NCBI GenBank assembly: GCA_963853835.1
Contig: OY970832.1
Location: forward strand, 24,050,208 to 24,114,207
DNA length: 64,000 bases
Direction: 5' to 3'
Origin: Calendula officinalis
Lineage: Eukaryota; Streptophyta; Magnoliopsida; Asterales; Asteraceae
This document shows positions 24,457 to 36,070 of the stretch, in pieces. The position numbers and the translations under genes are program-made. The notes under the pieces are model-generated. The model searched no databases, was not told the origin of the DNA, and saw only the letters and a list, made by a program, of their open reading frames with translations. Numbering within the stretch: the stretch's first letter is position 1; each line of letters opens with the position of its first letter.

Positions 24457-25234
24457 AGGGATGAAATCTAGTCATGAACCGAACTGGAAGGATCTAGATC
24501 CAAATAACTAAGATTTGATATCAGATGATTAGTAGACCTGAGAACCGGTTTATGGAATACGATTCTGATTTGGTTCGGGTAAATCGGGTATAGATCGGTT
24601 GGAACCAAAATAATAATTTGAGACAATTTCAGGTGTTTATATTATATTTGTTACTTTATACTACCTCCGTATCAAAATAAGTGATACACTTTCCATTTAG
24701 GGTGGAATAAAATAGGTGATACAATTCCAAAAGTTTCCTTATTTGGTAAAAAAAGTGGGACTCAATCTTCACTAACTATCTACTTTAATAAAGTGAAATT
24801 ACATTTATACTCTTACTTTTACTTTTAAACAACATTAATATCATTTTTTTTTTAAAAAGTGGGACCCATTTTCCACTAACTATCTATCTTAACTCACATT
24901 TTAATCTTTTGCCTAAAAAACTGTGAGATCTCAAATGTATCACTTATTTTGATACGGAGATAGTATATGTAATATTAGAATGTTTTACAAATAGCAAGTG
25001 TGTAATAAATATGCAACAAACACTACAAATAGTATATTATACCACAACAAATTCAATCACATAGTTAATTAAATTTTAGTTATGAGTTTTAGACCTGATT
25101 TGTTCTATACCCGAACCTGAAAGACCCGATACCCAATTTTCACGAAAAAATTGGACCCAGTTCTCGAACCAATTTTTAGTAATTCGGTTCCGGTTCGGTG
25201 CATGTACCGGTTCGGTTTTATATATCATCCCTTC
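24457..25234. mobile_element. Probable hAT-type non-autonomous element, with nested Stowaway MITE
   Basis: Ends AGGGATGAAAT and (reverse strand) AGGGATGATAT are flanked by TACAAAGT on the left and TATAAAGT on the right, an 8-bp duplication with one mismatch. Both arms carry many ACCGGTTCGG and CCGAACC words. It is interrupted at 24661-24963 by a Stowaway element. The exact right terminus is uncertain by two bases. Confidence 0.5.
24661..24963. mobile_element. Stowaway-type MITE 1 (303 bp)
   Basis: TA duplications flank a long inverted repeat that begins CTACCTCCGTATCAAAATAA and pairs with the TTATTTTGATACGGAGATAG end. The terminal CTCCGT core and TA target are typical of Tc1/mariner MITEs. 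Confidence 0.85.
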
Positions 25235-26036
25235 TATAAAGTAGGAATGATATTTACAAATTAGAGTAAATTACATTGATGGTAATTGGTGAGTAAAGTG
25301 TACCTAAGAGCATCTCCAATGCAAGTTTTTTACAAATATTTTTACCCTTTGTGTAGGTCACTTAAAGATATGTGATCTTCTAGTAAAAAGCTTTTGCTTA
25401 AAATTTTTTTTATTCTATAAGTCTTTTACAAGACACAAAATAAGTTTTATCCATATTTACATGCATTAGAGCAAAAGGTTTTTTTAAATCTTATCTATCG
25501 ATATTGAGTGAAAGTTTATGTCAAATTCAATAAGTTTTTGGAATGATTTATCCATTGGGGATGCTCTAAATTTCATGTACGGCCAACTACGTTAGAAAAT
25601 TACATAAGTAGTTATTTTTGTAAATCTTTTGCACCTATAAGCCTTGAGCCTAATGTTTGTTAAATATTTTAACAGAAAATGACTACCGGTGTAATTCTAA
25701 AGGACCACAAATATAATATTTTAATAGAAAAATATAACGAATTTAAGGTTAAATGATTATAGGTAAAAAGGCTTCAAAGAAAATGATTTACAATATAATT
25801 TTAAAAACTAAAATACCATACTTTAAATTTGGTGTAAAACCAAGGGTGAACTGGTGAAGGACCATCCTTGTAAAGCAGTCGGAGAGAAGAAGCAGTCAAC
25901 GTCTCAACAGTTGCCACAACAGTTTTCAGTTCCGTTACCTGATTAGCAAGCAGTACTGAGTACTCTATAAATTATCTATAGATTATATTTCTTGAAGTAG
26001 AAAACTACGTAATTTCCAACTTCAAATGTTCATTTA
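25235..26036. other. Intergenic, no gene seen
   Basis: AT-rich sequence. 'agcatctccaatgcaag' near 25310 and 'gggatgctcta' near 25557 look like ends of a further old inverted-repeat element (about 25308-25567), but I could not confirm a target duplication. Confidence 0.45.
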
Positions 26037-26053
26037 GGCTGCTCGGTATGGAA

Positions 26054-26936
26054 TAGGGGTGAGCATAAAAATCGAAAAAGCGAAACCAATCCGTTAAACC
26101 GACAAAACCAAAACGATAAAACCGAAACCATTTCAAAACCGATGGTTTGGTCTTAGATTTTGAAGAAACCGATGGATTCGGTTTGGTTTCGGTTTTAACC
26201 AAAAGCCACCCCCATTAAGAAATCGCCCCACTAATTTTTAATATATTATATATATTTTTTTTCATTTTATATTTATAAAATAGAAGTCAACCTATATAAA
26301 TATTTGAAAGTCCATCTACTACGGTTCATTAATGTTTATATTGTTATTATATGCTACAAAATACGTTTATAGTTTGAATTTTGAGCTCAAAATGGTATTC
26401 GTTGTTGAAATATGTTACTCCCTCCGTCCCACAAAGAAGTTTACATTTCTCTTGGGCACAAAATTTTAGGTGATAGTTAGTGGTGGGGTCAATAGTAATA
26501 TTTTTGATTAAAATATATTGGAGAGAGAAAGATAGTTAGTGTATATTAACGGTGAGGTTTTTAATAATAATAATATTTTATTATGTGGGGTCCATCAAAT
26601 GTGAGATATGTAAACTTTTTTGTGGGACAAAAGTTTAGTGAGAAATGTAAATTTTTTTGTGGGACGGAGGGAGTATTAGATATTGAACTTAATGTTGTAA
26701 ATTAGATATTGTTACTAAAATTTGTATGTAAATTTTGAAAAATGAAGATTAGTGCATGAAATTATATATTTACGTTTAAAACGAGGTGGATTCGGTTTTA
26801 AAACCGAAACCGAAGCGTTAAAAGCTAAAAACCGCTAAACCGAAACCATTGGGTTTGAAAATCCTAAAACCGAAGTTAGCGGATTGGGTTCGGTTTGAGC
26901 CTAAAACCGCCCCAAACCGCCCCATGCACACCCTTA
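26054..26936. mobile_element. hAT-type non-autonomous element (883 bp) with perfect 8-bp duplication
   Basis: The ends TAGGGGTGAGCA and (reverse strand) TAAGGGTGTGCA match at 10 of 12 bases. They are flanked on both sides by the identical 8 bp GTATGGAA (26046-26053 and 26937-26944). Both arms are full of AACCGAAACC-type words. No transposase is present. It is itself split by a Stowaway MITE at 26418-26673. Confidence 0.85.
26418..26673. mobile_element. Stowaway-type MITE 2 (256 bp)
   Basis: The terminal inverted repeat CTCCCTCCGTCCCACAAA pairs with TTTGTGGGACGGAGGGAG, with TA on each side (26416-26417, 26674-26675). This is a canonical plant Stowaway end. Confidence 0.93.
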
Positions 26937-27541
26937 GTATGGAACAAGGGGTGTGGCCCGTGGAGGTGAGGTGGCAGCCGGCCACACCATGCAAGCAACA
27001 GGAACACCGCCCCCCACAACGGCGTGGGGGGAGAGTGGCCATGTAACGGGCGTGGGGGCTCGGTTTTTTTTCGAAAATATAGCCGTTGCACTGGGGCGTG
27101 AGGGGTTAACCGAGGGGAAAGAGAGAGATATACCTCATCGCCGGAAATAGATCGCCGGAAAAATGGCTACTCCTGCATTTTTTTTTTGTCTGCGTTTTTT
27201 TTTTTTTGTGAGGATGAAGATAAAATTAGGTTTTAGGTTTTCAGTTTGGGCTTTAAAAGTGAAGGGTTTTTCCTTTAGGCTTTATAAATTATTTTTTTGG
27301 GCTTTAAAATTAAGGGGCTTTCACAGATTTTTCTTAAACTTTAATTAAAATCTCATGGAAATGTTAGTTATAATTTTAAAAAATAGATGGAAATAAAATG
27401 ATTAAATAAAAATTAAATGGTGTAGTGTGGTGGGTATAGTCTAGAGATGATGTGGTGTGGGTGTGATGTGGTTGCTGAGGTGACCGATGATGTGGCAGTA
27501 AAAGAAGATGTGGCTATTGGTACCCATACCCACTAGCCTTA

Positions 27542-28312
27542 AACACAAAAATTGAAGGACTCGTGCCTACCAGCCTCTTCGTGGCTCACATAGTAATCTT
27601 AAGAATCCAATATTGTTATTTGTACACGAAAATGACCAATCAGATAAAGTGGTTATCGGCTTCGAGAAAACTAGAGGGTTTTGATAATTTTTTAAGGATG
27701 ATTTTCGTGCATATGTATGTTATGGTACACTAGCAGCGTACCCGCGCAATGCGGCGGCGGGTACCCTGTGATTATATTCTACGGCCACTAATTGGTAGGC
27801 AGGGGTAGCGGTAGTGATGGTGGCGGGTCATGATTGTGGTCGCTGATAGTTGGTGGCGCTTGTCCAAGTAAGAAAAATATGTTATAGTAGCTAAGTTGGT
27901 TAGGAGATTGTATTAATAATAAAAAGTTACAAGTTCACATAAAATTCAATGAATGTAGGTGGGTTCATTTTCTCGGAAGGTAAAATACTCTCAATTTATT
28001 ATTTTACCAGCATCAAGAACCTCGATATTGGATTTTGGATGCACGATCTAAATCATCTTAAAATTTTTGGTTGCATTGAATCTTAATCATCTTCATCGAA
28101 ATGTTGATTAATTTATAATACTTCAAAGTTACAAAACATTACTGGTTGAAGTACGAAGCAAAGTGGTAATGGTTTTCCCTTAAAGTTGTTGCAAAATATT
28201 ATTGTTCAAAGTTACATTTGGTGAAACTTAAAACTAAAATCATCAGCACAAAAACAAGTCTGATACATTCTTAATCAAGTTAATATATGAGGTCAACAAC
28301 ATTCTTATGTAA
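27542..28312. other. Intergenic, no gene seen
   Basis: A 'tacccgcgcaatgcggcgg' word near 27738 resembles ends of dispersed plant repeats, but no boundaries could be set. No ORF is supported. Confidence 0.5.
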
Positions 28313-28317
28313 CGTCC

Positions 28318-31092
28318 TGAAATTCTAATAATCTAAATAATGTTAATTTAATCGTTATATTTAAATTTAAAGTGAATAATTAGTAGAAAAATGAATTATA
28401 TATTTTAAATAGTTAAGATGTGTTACTTATGTATTTATTAGAGACCTATATTTAGACGGTTCGTATTAGTTAAACGTTTTAACTATTTGGATACTTTATA
28501 ATCTAATAGAAGTCCGTATAATTTGTTTTAATATAATTAAATCGTTCGTCTCGGGTGGTGACCGGTTAGTTGATTATATGGGTCGGGCTTACCCGGTCTA
28601 GTTATCGAAAGCGAGAAGAGTGGGTCGGCCAAAGGCCAAGGCCCGGGCTTTTGAGTGGCGGGCTTGTGTATTTATAGTATCTAAACCCACAAAACCCCTA
28701 ATGTCTGTGGCTAAAGAAATCACAGCCGCACCTTCAATTGTTTATCTCTACGTGTGCCTCCTTGTGAGTGAAGTCGGCGATAACTCAAATGACGATGGTT
28801 TTTTATTCCTTTGAGGCTGACGAATTCCTTTAGTGGATGTAAGGATATAATGAAAGTCGGTTGTGGTTGGTGACGCATGGCAGTAAGGAGGCATGGATTT
28901 TGCTGCTTTAGACCATCAATTTATTAATTTGTGAGTTTCTTTTTGGGGATAAGTTCAAACAAATATATATTGAAGAAATCTCTACCAGACAAAGTTATGA
29001 TTTTGTTTACATTAGAATACATGAGTTAGCAATTATTTTGGATAAATGGTTCCATTTGGTGCGCGCGGCAGCAAACATCAACAAGAAATAGTCGACCAAT
29101 TCAGTATCGTGATTAGATTCATGTCTCTCGCATTTTGGATTCGTAGGGTATAATTTTTGTACTCTTTTATTATTAAATTATAATTCTTTTGTTTGAACCG
29201 AGCCAAGCTCGAGAAATCTATAAGTTTTGATATCGTTTGTCTCGTTAGGCAATCGGTTGAAAGAATCGAGATTTTTATTAGGGTACGGTTTTGGGCGTTA
29301 TGGTTATGTTGATTGTGTTTCCGAGTTTTGTTGTGATGTTGTTGGTTAAACCGTTTTCTACAAACCATATTAGTATGAGTTTTAATCAAGTTGTTTAGCT
29401 GTTGAGATTTTATCGAGTTGGGGTTGGTGTCGGGAATCGTTGGTTAATTAAAATTTGGATTTTAGTATCGAAAAGGAGAAACCGAACCCGTAGGGTTCTT
29501 GGTTTCTTAATTGGAAAAGTTTTCAATTAAACAAATGGATTAATATTAAATTTTGGTTTTCTGTGATAAATGGGTTCCGGGGCTCTCGGGTGTCTCGGGA
29601 AGTAACGGGTTGATGTCGGGATTCAAAACGGGTTATAAACTACATGCTGAATTTTGGGCAGATTTTGTTGGTCATGTTCGGGTCTGTTTTTCTCACACTT
29701 AGAATACGTTTCTGGATTTTTGGCCCACGATGGTCTCTAGTTTTCTGAGTCCTCTTTCCAACGCCGCTGACGTCTAGTTAATCTAACTTACCGTTTAAAA
29801 GATATTACAGCTTTAATAAAGTCTCGCAAAAGCTCTTTCGGTTTTGTTATTCTGTTTTGTAACCCGTTTTTGAGACACTTAGTGTCTGTTTTGGACGGGG
29901 GCCGTGAGACAGTAACTTGTAGTAACCTGAGTCTTCTATCAGTGGTTAAAATTTGATAATAATCTAGCATACGGGTTGGGAGTTATAACAGTTCCCGCGG
30001 GGGTCTCGGGTTCTGGCAGATTGCTAGAAGTTGAGTCTTGAGCGGAGTTTTAATCCTAGCCCTATTATGTGATGTAGGACCTTCTAGGAACTGAGTTGCG
30101 ACTTGTACGTACTGAGGATACTTCTAGGAGCTTACGTCTATTCGAGGTGGGTGATCTCACTATAAACTTGCATTTAGTTTCGTTTCATGATTATGTGCTA
30201 TGTGTCATGAATTGCTTTTACTTTGAGATAAGCTTGTTTATTTGATGATGTGCTAAGTGTTGTTTATTTTAAATTCATCCTGAACTGAGATATGGATGCT
30301 GAGTAACCGAGCTGGGTACCATATCATTATGTGTTGATCTGTGTATCTGAGTTATGTTATGAGTTATATGCATGTGAGATGTGCTAGTTGATTACATATC
30401 TGTTGAGATGATATGTGTTGAGTATGATATGGTTTGCTTTATATGAGTACATGTTGTATGAGTCAACACGTTAATAAAACTAACCTAATAACTATGAGAT
30501 TTTAATTACCGATCGCAAGAGGCGACGGCGAGAGCCAACTCTTCCCATGAGTAGCCAAAGTACACTACACGACTGTCAGCGTGGTACTGCGGAACACCAA
30601 GAGGGTGTTGGAAGAGGGTGTTGTGACGAGCGTATGGCGGTGGGCGTACGTTGAGCATCGTCACAATCCACGGCGAACCTAAAGAGAATTTAATAAAAGG
30701 CCTAATAATCGAGAATTGAGTAGAGTCTTTAGGGATCACTTATGTGGTGTGGATTGTTTGTAAGTGTATGTTTATTGTGTTGATTATTCACTCAGCGGTG
30801 GCTGACCCAAACACTCCCTCCCATTTTGCAGGTACTAGCAAGGGCATGAGAAGGTCAATGGTTGATGAGCTGCGTTTCTATTTTTATATTTGTGGATTTG
30901 AATTTAAAACATTTATTTCGAGTCAAACATGTTTTGTTTTAAAACCTTTAATTATTCCGCACTTAAACCATGAGACGGTTTTATATTTTTACTTATGAGT
31001 TGGGACCTTTGAGTTACTTGTACTTTTGGGGAAAAATGGTTTATTTTATTTATTAAAATTTTTAAATTTCCCCTGATTTTTGGGATGTTACA
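28318..31092 (+). repeat. Solo LTR (2,775 bp) with intact 5-bp target duplication
   Basis: The segment runs from TGTAACGTCC to GGGATGTTACA (TG...CA ends) and is flanked by TCTTA on both sides (28313-28317, 31093-31097). No PBS, purine tract or second LTR adjoins it, so it is the footprint of LTR-LTR recombination. Orientation is inferred from resemblance to the TGTAACATCC-type LTR and could be the reverse. Small ORFs inside (for example 30506-30739) have no family features. Confidence 0.85.
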
Positions 31093-31097
31093 TCTTA

Positions 31098-33198
31098 AGT
31101 GACAGCGTTTCGTATCACTCAGCTTCACATATTACTAATTTCTTTTCGTCACCTTTTTTTCTATAACAGATTCAACTTTAAGATGTTTTTCCCTAAGTTT
31201 TAATCTTTTAGTTGTTTCTTTTAAAATAGAGTCATCAACGTGTTTCTGATATTTCAAACCTTAGATCACACAAAATTAACGCAATGATATAACCAACTAA
31301 GGTATTACACCATATGGTCCTTACATCACACAAAATTATCTTTATTAATCCTTTAAACCTTAAAAAGTTGAATTACCACCATCACCAACTATCTGAACCG
31401 CCACCTTCACCGTCCACCGCCATTGCTGCCACCACCCACCAATTAGTCACCGTCAAATATAGTCAAAAGGTACCCAACACCGTATCATTACCTAAACGGG
31501 AGCACCTTTGCCGACTCTGTAGAGCAGCTGGCATCCTGTTTTTATGTTCAACATCTACTCCTTTTGCAAACACCTAAATAATCAACTCAAGTCAACTAAA
31601 AAGTAGTTAAAAATTACAATTTTATTTATAAAATCTTTATGAACTGACCTCGATTAGGTTTTTATCAGCTGCTACACTTGTTTAATGTTAAAGTTGTGTT
31701 TTGTCGCCACAAAGAACCTCCATTACCACCATTTCGTCAATGGCTGTCATGCTTTTGGTAATGGCTCCCTACTGAATTAAGCCATGAAGACCTGATATTA
31801 TAGAGTAAAATATATATTATGAAAGCGGTAGGCACAAAAATACTATCACCAGAGCCTGTTAGGGAAATTCTAAAGCATATTTTGGCTTTAATTTGAAATT
31901 GATTAATATAATAAGAAAACACTCGATAAAACTAATGATGATGCATTACATTTAAAACCATAATCAGCAATAATTTTAATAATGAAACACAAATATATAC
32001 AAGAATTAGTGAACAGAAAGTAAAAATACATTGTATAACTTACAAAATATCAGAATATAGAATTGTGTATGTTAATTAAGATTTACCTTGCCCGCTCATT
32101 ATTATAATTCATTTGTAACTCCTCCAGACTGCAGTCATTGAATATAAGGTAAATAATTGTGAAAATGATTAATTATGTTTATTATAATATTAGGTATAAA
32201 ATGGACTTACCTGCTACTTTTCATCTACCCTCTTTCGGAACAGAAGGTGCTGAACCTTATGGTCATGACTCATGATTCAAAGTTTGACTTGAATGTGTCT
32301 CATAACCTTGAATTATCGAAGTTACAAGAACAGACTTTGGCCGATTTTGACTGACAATAAAATACTAAAATATTTAGCATTTAAGAGACTCGAAAGAAAC
32401 AATTAGGGAGCACTTAGTTGTCATCATAAACCGGGAATCCCCAGCTTAATCTCAAGCCTTCCTCACAGTTGTTGGTGTCAAAACTCAGTTGTGAAATCTA
32501 ACCATGAACTCTCCACCTTAAATCAATTTCATTTATGAAATCTTAGAACCAAATCAAAACTCAGTTGCGAAAAAAAAAAAAACTTTAAATTTGTTTTAAA
32601 AAAAAAAATCAAACATAAAAGAACATAACCTTAAAAATCGAAGAAGAAATACCAGAAACGCGAGAGACACTATGCTTATCAATATTCGATATTAAGTAAA
32701 CACTGGAATCGAAAGGAATTAACTTTACAATTAACAATTAAACAGCTATCAACCCAATTCCTCAAACATTCGACCGATATAAATTGTAGATTTGAATTAA
32801 AACAATTCAATTAAAATACTTGCCTCGAATTCGATGTTGGAGATTTCAAATTAGGATATCTGTGTTTTGAATTAATGGAATTATAGAATTTCTCCCGTTG
32901 ATTTGTTGTATTTATTGGGTGAAAATTTGTAAAAGCTTTAAGGTATCAAGGAGTTTTGCAGAAGAATACTCATGGTTGAAACAATCGAGGAGCTAAATGC
33001 CAGAATTGAAGAGACGGATGAAGGAAACGGCTGGAATCGAGGAGGCGGATGAAACAACGATGGGGGAGAGATGAATGGTCGTTTTACCCAAGGTCAGATG
33101 GGCCACTCAATTTTACAGTTAAATGATGGGTGGTAGCCCACTCAACCCACAACATCTTTAGTCATTTAATACACTTGTGTTGTAGGCTTAATTACATA
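31098..33198. other. Intergenic, no gene seen
   Basis: AT-rich sequence with short CCACC-rich patches near 31380-31440 and poly-A runs near 32570. None of the frames looks like a conserved protein, and I find no convincing transposon ends. Confidence 0.5.
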
Positions 33199-33290
33199 GC
33201 CGGTGGCCAACCAAGTTGGTTAAGGCCTTGGAACTTATCCCCAAGATTTCGTGTTCGAATCCCGGTTGCAGCAATTTTTTTAGCAAAAGT
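33199..33290 (+). repeat. tRNA-derived SINE
   Basis: A box-A-like AGTTGGTTAAGG (about 33215) and a box-B-like GTGTTCGAATCCC (about 33251) are 25 bp apart and followed by a T-rich tail. This is typical of plant tRNA-derived SINEs. The head is unrelated to the pair at 16822. It is not a tRNA gene, as no acceptor stem closes. Confidence 0.65.
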
Positions 33291-35183
33291 TGAAAATTCC
33301 AAAAAAGGAAAGAATTTGGCTGAATTTTCAGCCTCCTATTTAAGGAAAGGTCCTAGATGCATTATAAGTAGTAGAGATTAAACATCAATTATAACCATTC
33401 ACTACGTCCACCGGTCTACTATATAATAAATTGGTTTTTCGGCTGAACTAAGCAATTCCCTATATATTTTTTTAACAGCAAATTAGTAAGTTAGTGGTTC
33501 GACATATGCAGTGATATCCAAACAATTCCCTATATTGATGACGTGGGCAACCTGATCGGACAACATCTTCCAAAATTAAAATTCAATCTCAATTGCTGAT
33601 GTCATGTATACAGTTGAAGTATTAATACACGTATCTGTATATGCTAATAGTATTTGACTGTAAAACAAAGTACACATTAGGTTATGTAGAAAGAAATATT
33701 ACTATAAGGTAAGATACATTTTAAATGATATATACATAAAATATTAATAAATAATCTTTTTTATGTTAAGTATTATGCCAAAGTTCTAAAGAAATAAAAA
33801 AAATGATGAGTTAGTTACGCGACAACCAGTGACCATTCATAAGACTAAACGTATTATGAGCTTTTTGAAACTATGATTAACTCGTTATAAGATCAAACGT
33901 AACGAGTGGTCAATTGACGACCATGACCCCTTCCAACGACGTATCCCACTCACTATGTGACAACCGGTGACCGCGACCACATCCATTTTTTCATTCAATT
34001 GGATCGTGCGGGCAATCAATGGTGGTTGTTTGTGCTTATGTAATGTTCGCTTGTACATTATGCATAATAAATGATACATATAATAATTAATTTAATTTTA
34101 AGATTAGTCGTAGGTTTGTTCACCGCTATGTGATTTGGTCATGTATTTAATCTGAAAAGAACAATTTGATGTGATACTCATGTGTCACCGATAATCAAAG
34201 TTGGTCAATAGTATAAGGTAATATATACACTTTAAAAACGTAATTGACATGTTATGAATGCAAAAAATAGAACGTATGATAATTTTTGGCAGATACTTGC
34301 AGAACCACAATCGATAGGCAAATACTTTTTCAGAACACAACTATAAAACGAGTATATAGAGTCGGGTTAAAACGACCGGAGTCGGGTTCTCCTTTTTCAC
34401 TTGGACGGGTTTTGACTAGTCTGGTTGACTATCCTGACACATTATACGTAGGATTGTCAAATCGTGTTATCGTTTCGTATTTTTAGGTAGCACGACACGA
34501 ATTCGATTTTCTCAACAAGAATACAAAACGACACGAAGTCGTGTTTTATTTTGCTTACACGAACATGACCCAATTAAAAAACGACAAAAACGACAGTGCG
34601 AGATAAATAATAAAAATATCAAATTTCTTACTTAGTGGATGCTAAAACCGACAACACGACCCAATTAAAAACCGACAAACACGACAAAAATATAACATAA
34701 ATTTCTAAATGTTCTCAAAATCATAACTATCGTGTCAATTTTATGTTAATATCCGAACACGAACACGACACGACACGACTTCGTGTTTGTTTTACACAGC
34801 ACGACACGACACGATATTCAAAGGGTGGTGATATTTATACCACAGAAATTACTTCCACCACCACATTGTACAAGTTTTAAAGCAGTCTGTACAACTATAC
34901 TAAAGCATAGTTGTGGTATATGACTAAATTTTTATGGTATGAAAATCAACTCCCATATTCAAATTTTAATTTTATCCCAATTTCATTTCAATTCATGTGT
35001 ATTATATGATGTGTCAAATGACATCCCTAATTAGTAATTACACAAGTGGAGTTTTGTCTAGGGTAATTCCCTGGTCCTCTGACGTCATCCTTTCTCCCTG
35101 TTTTTCTTCGATCCGCTTGCCTGCAAAACCAAACATAAGCATAATGTGTCACTTCTCAGCTTAGGTTACCACATTTTCCGCTA
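33291..35183. other. Intergenic, with a CACGACACGA-rich stretch
   Basis: No gene seen. From about 34370 to 34815 the words ACGACACGA and CGTGTT recur on both strands, which looks like a degenerate repeat of unknown class. The 5' flank of the OCTOPUS-like gene occupies the last few hundred bases; no clear TATA box was found. Confidence 0.5.
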
Positions 35184-35622
35184 ATGGCCGTGGATCCCCA
35201 AATCCGTACCCGAACCCGTTCCCGCTCTCACCGTCATTCTGTCTGTCACCGTCATCCTAACGAACCTGTCACCGGCTTATGCGCATTATGCCTTCGAGAT
35301 CGACTCGCGTATCTAGACTCATCTACCGATCAACTTGAAGTTAAGCATGAAAACATTGTCTCATTCCCCTTAAGTCGCCGGACTAGAGGCAACACCGGTG
35401 GTGCTTCATCGTCAGATGTTGTGCCGGAACTGCGCCGGAGCAAATCTGTTGCCGTTGACAAATGTGAGGTTTTGAACGGTTTTAGTTTGGATCTACGGCG
35501 GAAGTCTTGTGATGTCAGGGCTAGTAATAAGCTCACGGATCTGTTCGACGTTGATGTTACCAAAAGTGGAGTGAAGATTGAATCGAAGAATTTGGGGTTT
35601 TTGAGCATTACAGAGCCGGTGC
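35184..35622 (+). pseudogene. OCTOPUS-like (DUF740) gene, 5' part, broken by copia insertion
   Basis: The family (OCTOPUS and OPL proteins) is plant-specific, membrane-associated and polar; OCTOPUS promotes phloem differentiation. ATG at 35184 opens about 146 codons up to the insertion. The N-terminal Cys/His motif CHRHPNEPVTGLCALCLRDR (about residues 21-40) matches the family's C-x-RHP...C-x2-C signature. RRSKS (about 84-88) and RRKSCDVR (about 105-112) follow, as in relatives. The frame then runs into the LTR, giving an artificial 205-aa ORF. The last five host bases, GGTGC (35618-35622), are duplicated at 45671-45675, where the coding frame resumes. The family name is confident; the exact member is not. 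Confidence 0.85.
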
Positions 35623-35950
35623 TATGGAATATACTACCAAAGTCAAACAAGTCAACTCATTTAACCATTGTGTCAATGCTTCATATACCAAACCACACAA
35701 CGCACAGAAGTTTGTTAACCTTCTTCACCAAGTTAACCAATTACCAAATGACTTCTGGAACTAAGCTACCTAACTTATGCAGTTACAACAGAATTAGTTA
35801 GAGTTAGTTTTGTGTTAATGAGTTGTTATCCTTGTATATAAATAGGAGTCATCTCTGTACAGTTTGACAATGTTGAATAATACAATACGCAATAACTTTT
35901 GCATTCTCTCTCAACATCCTTCATGAATCCTTGATTCCTATTCCGTATTA
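35623..35950 (+). repeat. Copia LTR 1 (328 bp)
   Basis: Begins TATGGAATATAC after the GGTGC duplication and ends TTCCGTATTA just before the PBS. The termini are TA...TA and not TG...CA. It contains a TATA box at 35835 and is base-identical to LTR 2 by eye. Confidence 0.92.
35835..35844 (+). promoter_or_regulatory. TATA box of copia LTR 1
   Basis: TATATAAATAGG is a strong plant TATA match about 115 bp before the LTR end, placing the transcription start inside the LTR as expected. The same box occurs at 40695 and 45555. Confidence 0.75.
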
Positions 35951-35963
35951 TGGTATCAGAGCC
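35951..35963 (+). other. Primer-binding site of copia copy 1
   Basis: TGGTATCAGAGCC directly abuts the LTR end TATTA, with no spacer. It is the initiator Met-tRNA type. The same site follows LTR 2 at 40811. Confidence 0.9.
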
Positions 35964-36070
35964 AAGCAATCACACATATCAGTGATTAATCTTAGCAATT
36001 TCTTCTCATTCTTCCAATTCCTGGAACCCTAGCTTCACAAATTTGGGATAATCTTGCAATTACTCTCAAT

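Larger units (their letters stand above)
26037..27538. mobile_element. Harbinger-type non-autonomous element B, carrying a nested hAT element
   Basis: TTA duplications at 26034-26036 and 27539-27541 flank inverted ends GGCTGCTCGGTATGG and (reverse strand) GGCTAGTGGGTATGG, matching at 12 of 15 bases. Without the hAT insertion at 26054-26936 and its duplication, the element is about 611 bp, close to element A. It again runs from GC-rich (26945-27060) through T-rich to a GATGATGTGG-rich end. The small ORFs here are not credible genes. Confidence 0.65.

Noticed and set aside
26818..27348. Several small ORFs on both strands
   Set aside because: They fall across hAT and Harbinger termini and are GC-rich or T-rich artefacts.
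30506..30998. Small ORFs of 77 and 84 aa
   Set aside because: Inside the solo LTR, with no domain resemblance.
35184..35801. A 205-aa ORF taken as one gene
   Set aside because: The last 60 or so residues come from the copia LTR; only 35184-35622 is host coding sequence.
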